This document shows, piece by piece, positions 35,121-46,487 of a DNA stretch of 64,000 nt. The notes below the pieces were generated by a model. The model searched no databases. It was not told the DNA's origin and was given only the letters and a program-made list of their open reading frames with translations. Within the stretch, counting starts at the first letter, position 1. Every line of letters starts with the position of its first letter. This stretch comes from Arenicola marina. Taxonomy: Eukaryota > Annelida > Polychaeta > Arenicolidae. The position numbers were made by a program, and so were the translations under genes. Location of the stretch: the NCBI GenBank assembly GCA_964019135.1, contig OZ025256.1:3741249-3805248 (forward strand), given 5' to 3'.

Positions 35121-35399
35121 CGCACAAACGAAGGTAACAGTTCTCCCCCAGACAAAACAACAGATGAAAGATCAGCTGCACAGAATAAACCCGCAATCAA
35201 TACATTCTTCATATACACCATGTAATCTCAATCACAACTCATACAAACTCTGCACGACCAACTGACGGGCACGCAGACCTAATTCACACACGTGCCTCAG
35301 ACATGAAATCTCAAAGATCCTGCATGTATGTAAGTGGTTACACTAGTTTCACTAAATGAAAGATGAGGCGGGCTAGTGTTTGCTAATCGAGTGATCACA

Positions 35400-38300
35400 T
35401 CACAACTCGATTTTCTTGTCCAAGTCCTCGAGATCGTCGAGTTCTACATCACTGAGGTCAATCTCCTCTTCTTCCGGCAACTACAATGGCAAAGGAAAGT
35501 CGGCATTAAAACCCATACCTGTCCGAAACTGACATATTTATCCTGGTGAAATTAACATATTATGTTCAGATTAAAAACATTCACAGAAAAATTAAAATAA
35601 TAATAACTTTGATCTATATACTTGTATATGTATTCATATGTGTACTTTTTTTTAGTATTTATATTTATTGTGAACGTAGTGGCACATGAGACAGAACCAA
35701 TCTGGCTTTGGAATAGTGAAATTAAGAGGTTTGTTTACATGAATCAAAGAAGATGTGAAAATCATGACGTCGGTGAACTAGCCAGGACTTTCACATCTGT
35801 ATGCACTTTTTGAAATGGAAAAACGCTCTGGCACAGACTAAACCAGCTGGGTTTTGGAATGGTCAATGTGTATATGGCTCCGTTCTATAAGAGCACGCTA
35901 CTCACTGAGCTATAGACCAGTAGCGGATACAGATGGGGGTGTAAGGGAGACGGAAATGGGTAAAGGCTGTAGCACTCACCTCGCCGTCTTTGCCGTCCCA
36001 GGGCTCTGAGGCCAACACCTTGGGTAACTCGGCGTTCTTGATGGGTGCAGTGGATCCCCGTCCCACTGCCAGCTCCCTGGTACACAAACAAACAAGCATA
36101 CCGTCAACAACACAAATAAACAAATCCATCACATACACGATATATCAGGAAAATATCTTATTTTTTCTTAAAAAAACAACAATACGCCCGAAGCCCTGGT
36201 GTTGACAACGATAACAACAAACAACTTGGTGAGTGGACAGACGGAATCTACATGTCAGCGCTGGTTTGACGCTCATGAGAGGCGCCTCAAACAAACGCTG
36301 CTAGGCGATTTAAAACCACAGGCCTATAACTGGCTAATAATAGCGCGCAACACTTTTGTCTATTTGGACGATCTAGCGATCCGTTAATGTTAAAGGGGAG
36401 CAGAAACGCTGGGACATAATGGGTCATAATAAATGAACATAAACCAGCAACGTCAAGTCTGTTCTTAATAAAACTGCCTTCTAGGCGTACTGGTAGCATG
36501 ACAGAATTTAAAATTCCCCCGCACGAGTACGGGCGCAGCCATTGGTGCTTCAGTTGTGGGTCACCCGGATGCATGACGTCACGGGAATGAGTAAACAAAT
36601 CCTGGATCATGTAAACATGGCGGAATCACGAAAAAGCCAGGCCGTCCGAAAGAAAAATCAAACACATCGTGTACGGGATCGTTCTATGTGCTGTGTAGGT
36701 AGGTGAGGAGCTGGCGTGACTAACGTGCTGTTTACATACAATGGCAGGGGGTTGGCGGGTAATGGGCTGGGGGTGGGAAGGGTGTGGGAGGGTTACTGAC
36801 CTGAGGAACTCGCCGATGCCGCTCTCGCTGAAGGATCCCCGCAGCCAGCTATACTTCATCTTCCTCGTGTTGGCGGCAGCCATGGCCTGCAACGATCCAC
36901 GGTTACATTATGATCAACTGCTCGTATAGCAACTGTCCACGCGTACAAAGTCAAAAGTGCTGCCATCTAGCGAATGGAGATAGATTCGCTGTAACGGGTC
37001 CATTGCCCAAGGTCTACAAATTAAAGCAGTGCTGCTATCTAGCGAAGGGAATGGATGTCGATCCGTTGTAACGGGTCCATTGTCTATGGTGAACAAATTA
37101 TGCAGTGCTGCCATCTAGTGAATGGAAAATAATTCCTTGCGATGAGTCCATTGTCTATCGTATGCAAACTGCGCAGTGCTGCCATCTAGTGAATGGAGAA
37201 CGATTCGATGTAACGGGTATATCGTCTAACGTGTGCAAATTAGGCGGTACTGCCCCCTAGCGGAATGAAAATAACTCTTTATAAGGGATCCTTTGTCTAA
37301 GGTGTACAAGTTAAAGCGGTGCTGCCATCTAGCGAATGGAGATAGATTCGCTGTAACGGGTCCATTGCCCAAGGTCTACAAATTAAAGCAGTGCTGCTAT
37401 CTAGCGAAGGGAATGGATGTCGATCCGTTGTAACGGGTCCATTGTCTATGGTGAACAAATTATGCAGTGCTGCCATCTAGTGAATGGAAATTAATTCCTT
37501 GCGATGAGTCCATTGTCTATCGTATGCAAACTGCGCAGTGCTGCCATCTAGTGAATGGAGAACGATTCGATGTAACGGGTATATCGTCTAACGTGTGCAA
37601 ATTAGGCGGTACTGCCCCCTAGCGGAATGAAAATAACTCTTTATAAGGGATCCTTTGTCTAAGGTGTACAAGTTAAAGCGGTGCTGCCCTCTAGCGAATC
37701 GTGAATGATGTACATAACGGGCTCATGCGATGTTTAACGTGTATATGCTTTGACCTCGGACAGCACACTTCCTTGGCTGCGATGTGTCGCCAATGAATTT
37801 GATGCGACATTGCAAATGTAATCGTAATCATGAATACTTAAAATTCCCAAGTAATCATAATCGTTTACTCATTTACAATGTAATCACTCCATGACCTAAG
37901 GTCATGTCGCGACAATGGGAAGGGTCAAGAAAAAGAGGAACCATGTCTCTGGGAGCAACCCCCAACTCGTTGCGAAGGAAAACATTGGATCTTTATTCTA
38001 TCACAGATTCGAACCATGAACCGAGTGCTTAGGCTGGCCTAGCAAAGCACACACGACAATAGCTGAATGTGTGGCTGGTGTAGTGTGGCTGGTGTAGTGT
38101 GGTTGGTGTAGTGTGGTTGGTGTAGTGTGGCTGGTGTAGTGTGGCTGATGTAGTGTGGCTGGTGTAGTGTGGCTGGTGTAGTGTGGTTGGTGTAGTGTGG
38201 TTGGTGTAGTGTGGTTGGTGTAGTGTGGCTGGTGTAGTGTGGCTGGTGTAGCGTGGCTAGTGTAGTGTGGCTGGTGTAGTGTGGCTGGTGTAGTGTGGCT

Positions 38301-41300
38301 GGTGTAGTGTGGCTGGTGTAGTGTGACTGGTATAGGGCGTTCTGTACTCACGGGGTAACCGAATCCACCGACGCCAAGAGCCTCCTCCACATCGGGCTGA
38401 GCACCAGCCTCCGCCCACACCCATCTGCAACCAATCACATTCAGTTTAACATTGATGTAACATACATACACAACCAATCAGATTCAGTGTAACATTGATA
38501 CAACACCCATCTGCAACCAATCACATTCAGTTTAACATGAATACCATACCTATCTACAACCAATCAAATTCAGTTTAACATGGATGGAAAACTCATCAGC
38601 GACCAATCAGATACAGTTTAATATTGATACAACACTCCCATGCAACCGGGCAGAACATAGCATTTCTATAAAAAATATCTTAACGTACAATATCTGCCAA
38701 TACGGGGCAGCGTGTCATAGCGCGGTAGACACCTGAACCACCACACACTATGTACAGCCACCAACGCCGTCAGCATTACCGCGTGCTCATCTTCTTATAC
38801 ATAAGTTTTGTGACACAACAGTGAAAACAATATACCAATAGTTATTTTTGGGAAGAGAAGAACGGAAAAGAAAAAGGGAGTCACATATATAACACTAATA
38901 GGAGTTTTAAGGGATCCTATGCAAAATATAGGAAATCAAGAAAACATCAGAAAATATATAAGAAATTTAGAAAATATATAAGAAATATCTGAGATTTAGA
39001 AAACATATAGGAAAAAAACAGATATATAGAATATAGGAAAAAAACAGATATATAGAATATATCAAAAAATATAGGATTTATAGAATAAATACAGGAAATA
39101 CAGATAGATTAAACGGAGTGCTGGGAAGCGCCGTATGATATACATACCCCCACATCCTCTTCTTGTACTTGTCGGCCAGCATGGTGAGTGTCTCGAGGTA
39201 GGAGGTGCGGCAGTCGGCCTGGCAGTCGAGGATGTGGGGCAGGAAGGCGATGACACACAGCTGGTGGTCCTCGCAGGCCTTCTGCAGCACCGTCTGCTCC
39301 GTCAGCTGTACCAAAACAAGGTCAGGTCAGCGACATGGGTCATAAGGTCAGGTCACGGATATGGTTTATAAGGTCAGGTCACGGACACGGTTTAGAAGTT
39401 CAGGTCACGGACATGGTTTATAAGGTCAGGTCATGGACATGGTTTATAAGGTCAGGTCAGCGACATGGTTTAGAAGGTCAGGTCAGCGACATGGGTTACA
39501 AGGTCATGTCAGCGACATGGGTTATAAAGTCAGGTCATGGACTTGGTTTAAAAGGTCAGGTCATGGACTTGGTTTGAAAGACAGGTCATGGACATTGTTT
39601 AATACGGTCAGGTCATGGACATGGTTTATAAGGTCAGGTCATGGACATGCATTATAAGGTCAGGTCACGTAGAATGGGGTGTGTCAGATCACGGGTAATG
39701 AGATGTTTACTACCGTGGGGCCAAGGAGGTCAAGGACGCTGGGATTTGAATACGGTTAGGTCACACACACTGACAACGTGAATTATTAACCAGGCTGATA
39801 CAAGAGGTCTTACTTGGCCGTTATGATATGAATATATCGCACATGTATATACTCTATGCCGCTACACTGGGTGGTTGTGTTGTGTCCACACCGTTACGAC
39901 GGGTGGAAGTGTGGTTCCCACACCTTTATGACGGGTGGAAATGTGCTTTCCACACCGTTATGACGGGTGACTGTTTTTTGCCCACACCGTTACGACGGAT
40001 GACTGTTTTGCCCACACCGTTACGACGGATGGCTGTGTTTTGCCCACACCGTTACGCCGGATGGCTGCGTGTCGCCGTGTTTTACCTGTAGAACCTCCGG
40101 GGGCGGGATGTTGGCGGCCAGCTTGTCGAGTGCCCAGGCCACGATGTCGTCGGCGGTGCGTCCCCCGTCAAACTCCAACACCTCGCCGTCCTTCTTGCCG
40201 GCCGGGAACATCTTGATGGTGGGGTAACCGCGCACCTGCACCACGACAAGAGACACAAAATATACAACATGCACGGTCATTTAAAAGTTGCATATCGAAC
40301 TCTTTCCCGCCAAAACTAAGCCCAGACGAAATTTATATCAAAATTTAAAGAAATTTCGATTGTTTCATTCTATAATTTCAGAAAGCCGATAAACGTCGCC
40401 GTTTCGGCTGTGATATGGCAAACGTGTCTATCCCGGGACACCACAGAACACCACAGTAAATTGATATCACAGGCAAGGCGAAGAGAATATTTGGCAGTCT
40501 GGCACGGGTGGAGTATAGACAAAAGAAATGTTGAATGATTCAAGGACTGATTTTTATTTTTATTTTGACCTCTTTAGTTTTGGCGGGAAAGAGCTCGATA
40601 TATGTAACTTTAAACTTGATATAGAAACATAATTGCTCTATGGGCAGCTGTATGGGCCACTAAACCACCAGGGACTATAGCGTGGGGTTGGATAAACTTG
40701 GCCCAGATGTATGTGCCAGAGATTGTACGCACGACCTGTTGATATGAGGCTCAGCCCGCTTCCCAACTGAGCTAGGGAGGATCAGCCCCTCACGAAACGT
40801 TGGCAGAGAAAGTGGACATTATAAATAAAATTAATTTGGTGTTTTGAGCCGCTTTGGCGCTCGCAGAGGTCCCCATCAGCGATTCTGATAGGTACGCGTC
40901 CTGCGTCATTTGTCGCACAAAAATGACGCATTTCAATAAGCTGTGAGGGGACATGGGGACGCATTGTAAATATATATAAACAGCTGCGTTATAAGAGGGG
41001 TTTCTGTCCAGAATCGGAGCCTTACACCATACAGGAACGGATTGGTCATGGTGACCCACGGTCAGCTGCTGGTAAGGCAGGTTAGAATTTGCAGGTAACT
41101 AGGTCTAGGTGCTAAATATCAGGAACTATTGTACCGGTATATCTAATCATTTAAGCGGTTTCCTTCAAATAAAATAGTACACAGACACGCAATATGTCAT
41201 TTAAATGAATATCCCATTATTTTGTCGGATGTCCCATCATGTTAAAGAGCCCTGGGCCATTGGGACCCACCCACTGGCGTACCTGATCAGAATCACTGCC

Positions 41301-44300
41301 CCATTTGAGGCATTATAGAACTGGGTAAGATAGAGCCACATGGTGTAACATCGAGACACTCACCCCATATCTGCTGGCCATCACTGTGTGCACGGTGGCA
41401 TCTAGAGCACCGAGCTTGACCTTGCCCTTGAGTTCGGTGGCGGCCTGCGCCCAGTGAGGCGCCAAACTCTTGCAGTGTCCACACCAGGGGGCAAAGAACT
41501 CGACCAGAACCATCTCCTCGCTGTCCAGCACCTCGGACTCGAAGTTACCGTCAGTCAGCTCCACCACGTCCTTGGTGTTGCCACCCTGAAGAGAAGCCAA
41601 AGAAATGTTTTAAAGGCATATACCAGGGCGATATTTATGCCCAACCGATAATGTTTTCCTCGTTATTCAGATATGCGGACTGTACATTGGTCTAGTCTTT
41701 TGGGATTCGCCCACTTCTGATAAAGATACAAATTTATGACGTAAACGTCTCAGACCTGAAGCATACTGCAATGGCATTTAGCAATGTCTGTCTACACTTT
41801 AGAGCACAGATTGGTACAGACACAATAATGCTCAATTATTGTTCATAACCATGTATGATGCTGTAGAATGTGCATATTTTTTTCAGGTCTCAAGTATTTT
41901 ATTCCGTACTTTGACTGGCCTCACAAATTACCAAGAACTTTCGTGCGTGCATTTAATGTACATATATTATAAATGACGGGCCTAATAGCTTTGGAAACGG
42001 CTATAAATCACAACCATACCACATTCCTTTCCCCAGTGTCAAGTTCTTACCTGGCCTCCACTGCCCCCTCCACCTCCGCCGGACTTCTTGCCGCCGCTGC
42101 TGCCTCCCTTGCCGGAGAGTCTGCCGTTGACCAGCGTGCGCAGCTCGCTCATGGCAGAGTCCACAATGGCCTGAGCCTGGCGACCACCTGACGGGTACGA
42201 CAAGTCACAAGTCTAAGTCACTTCCCTCACATAACAAAACGGGGGTTCAACAATGTCTTGCATTTCAACTTGCTCAGTGAACAAGCTTATCCCAATTTCA
42301 CCTGCTCATATTAAAATCCACACATATTACTGTGACAAAATTAAGTCAACTTGACAAGTTTCTTGAAAAAATGTTCATCCATGGATGAAGTGCTTGGTCT
42401 TAAGTTACAAAATTGACGAAAGGAACCATCGTTGTACGTGATGCAAGGTTCCCTGGTCAGACAACTTCTTGGCTTAATACAGTGGTCTGTGTTGAATCAG
42501 GATGCTCTGGGAGTCCTGCATAACCATCTATTGTCCCACAGAGGCGGAATTGCTGACATTTACTCAGATTACTAAAGCTTTTATTATACATAATAACATG
42601 CAATACTAATAACAATTGCTCTGTTAGATAAATGCATATTTAATATTTGGTACCTAAGGCCTACATTTCATCCCTATAACTTACCATTAAAGTCTGTTGG
42701 CTTGTTCTTGTTGGCACCAAAGATTTTGATGGTTGGGAAGCCCTGGACACCATACTGGCCTCCCAGAGACTGGTGCTCATTGGCATCCACAGCTCCAATA
42801 TTCACCACACCCTGGCAGAACACAATGGATATGGATTATTAGCAACCACACAACATTTTTGAACCACTGTGTATGCATAGTATATAATCCCTGTAACTCT
42901 GTCTCCATATCCACTTAAACAGAAAATCACTTTAATACACAGCATAATCAGCCACATTATAATGAGTTTGGCATTATATATCTAAATATCCACATACCAT
43001 ATATTGATACCTATGTATTTGACAATAAGATATATGATTTCATTGAATGAATGCTTTTGATATACATATACATTAGGACTTAATACATTTTGTTTAACAA
43101 AGTACTGGTAAATACAATTAATAAAAATATTTATCAAAGTAAATATCATTATATAGCATCCTTTATTTTGGGTTGTAAAGCAATTCTCCTTATCACATGC
43201 TTTACTTAGATTATATGGAAACTTCTATTTGCATAAGCATTTTTTGGATAGGCAGGACATACCTTTAGAGCTGAAGCAGCCTTCTTCCACTCTGGTGCCA
43301 GAGATTTACAATGGCCACACCAGGGAGCATAGAACTCAACCAGCCACAACTCATTACTGTTGATGACGCGACTGTTGAAATTGGCCGGTGTAAGTTCTAC
43401 GACATCATCTGATGAGCTATACAGGGCTGTCACAGACACTGTCAATAATGACAGTATAATTCCTGAAAGAGAATCACAATTATATGGAACAAGTTTGTTC
43501 TTTTCAAATAAAACTACTGGCTCGATAATTAATTATGGATATTTACAGATATTGATCATTGTCTTTAACTCTTATACATATATGATATGTTTTAAAAGAA
43601 ACTATGGTACATTTTGCCTGGTTTTCAGGCTACCTGTGCCACAGCACTGCCACTAAGCCCAGGGCCTGTTCTCTGTCACCAACTTGACAAATCATGCTAT
43701 AATCCCTTTCCTAGTCTAGCTACCCTCACGGTCCTGCCCTGAAATAACATCTATCTGCTCCCATTCTCCTGGTCAGGCCCAATAACAAATTATTGTGTGT
43801 GCACAAAGTGGTCTCCTGACCAGCATGGGGCTGGGAGTAGATAATGTTGCTATTTCCAAAATATGGTTAATAATTTAGTAAATTTGGTTCAATAGTGAGT
43901 TTAGAGTGACTAGCACTGTAGCTATCGACCCTGATGCTGAGTTCAGCCTTTGTGGAGTTTTCATATCTTCATAATGTAAATGTATATAAGCTTATTTGCT
44001 ATAATACTTAGTATTCATTTATAGCGATCAGGTAGGTTATACTAATTGTCTATGTAGCTTTGTATTACCACTATTCTACTTATTACACCCAGCGATTTCC
44101 TTTTCCTAGTTATCTTTTCGCTAAAAAAATCTCTTTTCGCTATTTAGGCCTATACCGACTACAACTGTATACCTATTAAAAGGTTTTTAACTGGCATATA
44201 GCATGTACCAGACTAAGTGCTGATCTCTCCAACATTAAAATAATGTTATTCTAATGCTGGAGAGATCACAGCTATAGTGGTAGTAGATTTGGTGTATGCC

Positions 44301-45305
44301 CACTTTGACCGTGGTCCATTTTGACTGCTGGCTGATTTGACTGTGGAAGTGTGAAGTGGAATGGGGTATAGGCCTCATATGTGGCTGGGGAATGGGACTC
44401 TGTTTCCCTACTTGATCCAGGCAGGCAGCCAGCTCATCGGACCCTGGTATGCCCAACCCTGTATTCCTGCTGCTGAAGCTGATGTAGCTCAGTTGATGTA
44501 GCTGACGCCACTGTCATGTTTCACGTGATTAATGATAACAACCAGCTATTTCAATCCCTCTTCACCTGGGCATGACTCTGCCCCTTTAAACATTAAAGTT
44601 ACTATTTCAACAAATTTTGCGGCGAGGGTGTTCCGTCAGATCACGTGAGGCTGTTGGAATAGCTGTAAACACTGTATAACACTCTGCCTCAAGGAGGCGC
44701 TGCCAGTCGCGAATCCTGGCCAATAACGTCTAGTATATATATGGTTGGTACCAGTGACTTCCGGAAAGTTAGTCGTTGGTGCTCGCCCTGGCGGAGATTA
44801 GTTCATGCGTGTTACGTCACCAGCACATTAACGTCACTGTACACACGTTTTTTCTCCGCCAGATTTGGATCACAATTAATGTTTACTTTTTGTTGTAATA
44901 GTAACTTTAAGCACCAAACTTCCTATACCATATAGATCTAGGCCTACCACCAAACTTTACCCTGCAACCCCACTGGCGGTCAAAATGGGCGTAAACTGTA
45001 AACTCTACTAAAAACTCTAAGCCAGTACTGGACAAAATTGAACACTGATATGGTTAGGAGTTATTTGTCTGTCTATCTTGGCTTAACCACACTCCATGTT
45101 AAAGTTAAAAAAATGCCACCCCTGTGTCACGGCTTCTTGGCCTTGGCTTAGGCTTGACTGGCCCTGCCCCCTCACTCAGCCTCGGTCACCAACTAACAAC
45201 TTGCGAAATCATGCCGTGAGTTAGGCCTACTTCATCACCCAGTATAAGGAAAATTACCACAAAACACCTGACGCAATGCTCATATTTACCTGCACACGTC
45301 TTCAT
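35400..45305 (-). CDS. PDIA6: protein disulfide-isomerase A6 (P5), complete, 11 coding exons
   Basis: ER thiol oxidoreductase that forms, breaks and rearranges disulfides in secretory proteins. Exons (minus strand): 45290-45305, 43263-43462, 42685-42811, 42051-42187, 41364-41585, 40086-40235, 39148-39305, 38352-38424, 36801-36886, 35980-36076, 35400-35480; all GT-AG, phases agree, 448 codons plus TGA (human protein 440). Residues 1-20 are a signal peptide ([18 protein letters not shown]). Two thioredoxin domains carry [10 protein letters not shown] (active-site cysteines 54/57 and 195/198), joined by a Gly/Ser/Lys linker at about 136-160. A non-catalytic b domain follows, with [16 protein letters not shown] and GVGGFGYP. 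The acidic C-terminus ends in KIEL, an ER-retrieval variant of KDEL. Several introns have minisatellites touching their splice sites. It is divergent from INTS9. Confidence 0.97.
36574..36581. promoter_or_regulatory. TGACGTCA (CRE) in PDIA6 intron 9
   Basis: Perfect palindromic cAMP-response element, GCATGACGTCACGGG in context, with CCATTGG (CCAAT box, minus) about 35 bp before it. 35 bp after it, on the plus strand, comes AAACATGGCGG, a good translation-start context. It could serve PDIA6 as an enhancer (CREB/ATF family) or a short antisense transcript. Confidence 0.35.
36957..37700. repeat. 72-bp tandem repeat carrying 11 CTCF-like motifs (PDIA6 intron 8)
   Basis: Units of about 72 bp, each with GTGCTGCCATCTAGYGAATG; minus strand CATTCRCTAGATGGCAGCAC. 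One version per block reads TCCGCTAGGGGGCAGTA, near-canonical for CTCF. Five units form a 362-bp block, which is duplicated almost unchanged (36961 pairs with 37323). Motif cores lie at about 36960, 37033, 37107, 37179, 37251, 37322, 37396, 37469, 37541, 37613 and 37684. The array ends 70 bp from the exon 9 acceptor. Confidence 0.9.
37905..38040 (-). mobile_element. old tRNA-SINE fragment
   Basis: Minus strand keeps GGTTCGAATCTG, GATAGAATAAAGATCC, TTGGGGGTTGCTCCC and GACATGGTTCC of the main SINE family, diverged. In PDIA6 intron 8. Confidence 0.55.
38060..38337. repeat. 14-bp minisatellite beside the exon 8 donor of PDIA6
   Basis: About 20 units of GTGTGGCTGGTGTA (plus strand). The first units begin about 13 bp inside intron 8 from the 5' splice site at 38351. 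In one orientation it reads as a His/Thr-rich peptide, which is not meaningful. Confidence 0.95.
38421..38640. repeat. tandem repeat that includes the exon 8 acceptor of PDIA6
   Basis: Units of about 43-60 bp with CATCTGCAACCAATCACATT + CAGTTTAACAT. The 3' splice site of exon 8 (minus strand TGATTGGTTGCAG|ATGGGTG) is present again at 38507-38530 with the same seven exon bases, and in altered form further on (CTACAACCAATC; GCGACCAATC). Confidence 0.85.
38930..39110. repeat. AT-rich repeat near the exon 7 donor of PDIA6
   Basis: Degenerate units of AGAAATATAGGAAAAAAACA + GATATATAGAATAT. Ends about 37 bp inside intron 7 from the 5' splice site at 39147. Confidence 0.8.
39317..39665. repeat. 26-bp repeat with AGGTCAGGTCA, beside the exon 7 acceptor of PDIA6
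   Basis: About 13 units of AAGGTCAGGTCATGGACATG + GTTTAT. Each unit holds overlapping AGGTCA half-sites preceded by A/T, the half-site of nuclear receptors. The array starts 12 bp from the acceptor at 39306. Confidence 0.9.
39875..40080. repeat. about 32-bp repeat starting at the exon 6 donor of PDIA6
   Basis: Six units with CCCACACCGTTACGACGGAT + GGCTG. On the minus strand the first unit overlaps the intron start GTAAAACACGG (donor at 40085): AAAACAC recurs at the head of later units. Confidence 0.85.
40281..40613 (-). mobile_element. MITE with 38-bp terminal inverted repeats, copy 1
   Basis: Begins TTAAAAGTTGCATATCGAAC + TCTTTCCCGCCAAAACTAA and ends with the inverse, TTAGTTTTGGCGGGAAAGAG + CTCGATATATGTAACTTTAA. 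TTAA stands at both ends. 333 bp, in PDIA6 intron 5, opposite in orientation to the 408-bp copy at 46488 and lacking about 75 bp of its interior. Non-autonomous DNA transposon, superfamily uncertain. Confidence 0.85.
40713..40790 (-). mobile_element. tRNA-like sequence (pseudogene or SINE head)
   Basis: Minus strand GATCCTCCCTAGCTCAGTTG + GGAAGCGGG (A-box part), a CATATCAA anticodon-loop region and GGTCGTGCGTACAATCTCTG where the B box would be. B box degenerate, so not a working tRNA. Confidence 0.5.
44221..44268. other. 48-bp near-perfect hairpin in PDIA6 intron 1
   Basis: TGATCTCTCCAACATTAAAAT is followed after 6 bases by ATTCTAATGCTGGAGAGATCA. Arms of 21 bp with two mismatches, both tolerable as G-U pairs in one RNA sense. 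Either a tiny palindromic element or a short RNA hairpin. Confidence 0.6.
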
Positions 45306-45440
45306 TCTGAAAGGCGTATCTAAGGTTGTTTCCTCGCGCTACACAAAGAAAATGGACTTGATCTTCTTCCCTCGGTTGTGAGTTGTGAGACACTTCTCAG
45401 TCGCTGACACTTTACTTCTGCAACCAACACGTTGTCTGTA

Positions 45441-45481
45441 TGTGGCTCGCTCTGATTGGACGAGACGGATCGCGCATGCGC
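45441..45481 (-). promoter_or_regulatory. PDIA6 promoter: ERSE-like element and NRF1 site
   Basis: On the minus strand, CCAATCAGAGCGAGCCACA (45441-45459) has the spacing CCAAT-N9-CCACA, one base from the ER stress element CCAAT-N9-CCACG bound by NF-Y with ATF6/XBP1. GCGCATGCGC (45472-45481) is a perfect NRF1 palindrome. They lie 136-177 bp upstream of the PDIA6 ATG in a CpG-containing, TATA-less stretch. Such promoters are often bidirectional; INTS9 reads away on the other side. Confidence 0.6.
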
Positions 45482-46487
45482 GATGGTGCCACCGGCTTGT
45501 TAGTGTGTGCGACGTGAAGTCAATTTTCCTGACTGATACTTAATCAATATAGACAACTGCTATATCTTTCTTTAATGGACTCTCATTGGCTTGATGCATC
45601 ATTTTAAGGCTTCAAGCATAAATTCGACGCTACATATCTTACTATGTAAGACATTTTTCACGCCTTATGCAGAGATCTTTGTAAAAATTCCATATTATCG
45701 CCCATGTTGTTTACAAACAAGTGGCTAAGCCTAAATCATAAATGCCGAGCACCTGAAATCAAATGGCAAACAACAACCTATTTCCATAGATGTAACGCAC
45801 CCGATATATGGGTCTGGTCGTGAAACTAGTATTGTTGGCGATAGCCACAACGGCTTGCTCGTAGGACTACAACCACTCCTACAATTTAGTAGAAATCCAA
45901 TTCACAGGCATCAAAAACATCAATTAGGCCTCCAAGGGGACTTCTCGTTGGTCCCATCTTCTTCAGCAGATGCTGATGCGTTGACGCTGACCCCCTCTCC
46001 TCTTGCCAGCAACTGCATTGTATTGATATATAAGCATAAAAAGAATAAAAAATGAATCTTTGTTATAAACTGATGTCTGCGATGGTTTTTTAAGTCGATT
46101 AATGAATAAGAACCAGCCACCTTGATCCTCTTCCTCTTGGGCATGCATCCACCCCTTCAAATGTAGCCTATTAAACCCTCCATACCATACCCCCACCACC
46201 AATACAAACCCTGCCCCCTCCAGCATTCTGCTCCCTACCCCTTACCCCACCTGTATGTCAAAGATTTAGGGGTCAAAAGTGGGGGTAAACCGTCTTAGTA
46301 AGGGTCCCATGTAACAGAATAGGTAGACAGTGCAAGTCCTATCATTCGGTTTAATAAACAAATTAAGTTCAATGTCATGATTCATTACCATTGATAAGTA
46401 TACTGATCCCTGCTTCATACAACTGTCAACTTCTGTTCTGCCAGCCAGAATAATTGAGGGTGTCTACTTATTAGACGTATGCAGCAT
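45482..46487. other. intergenic space between the divergent PDIA6 and INTS9
   Basis: No exon or repeat recognised. A non-coding first exon of INTS9 could lie between here and 48320. Confidence 0.4.
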
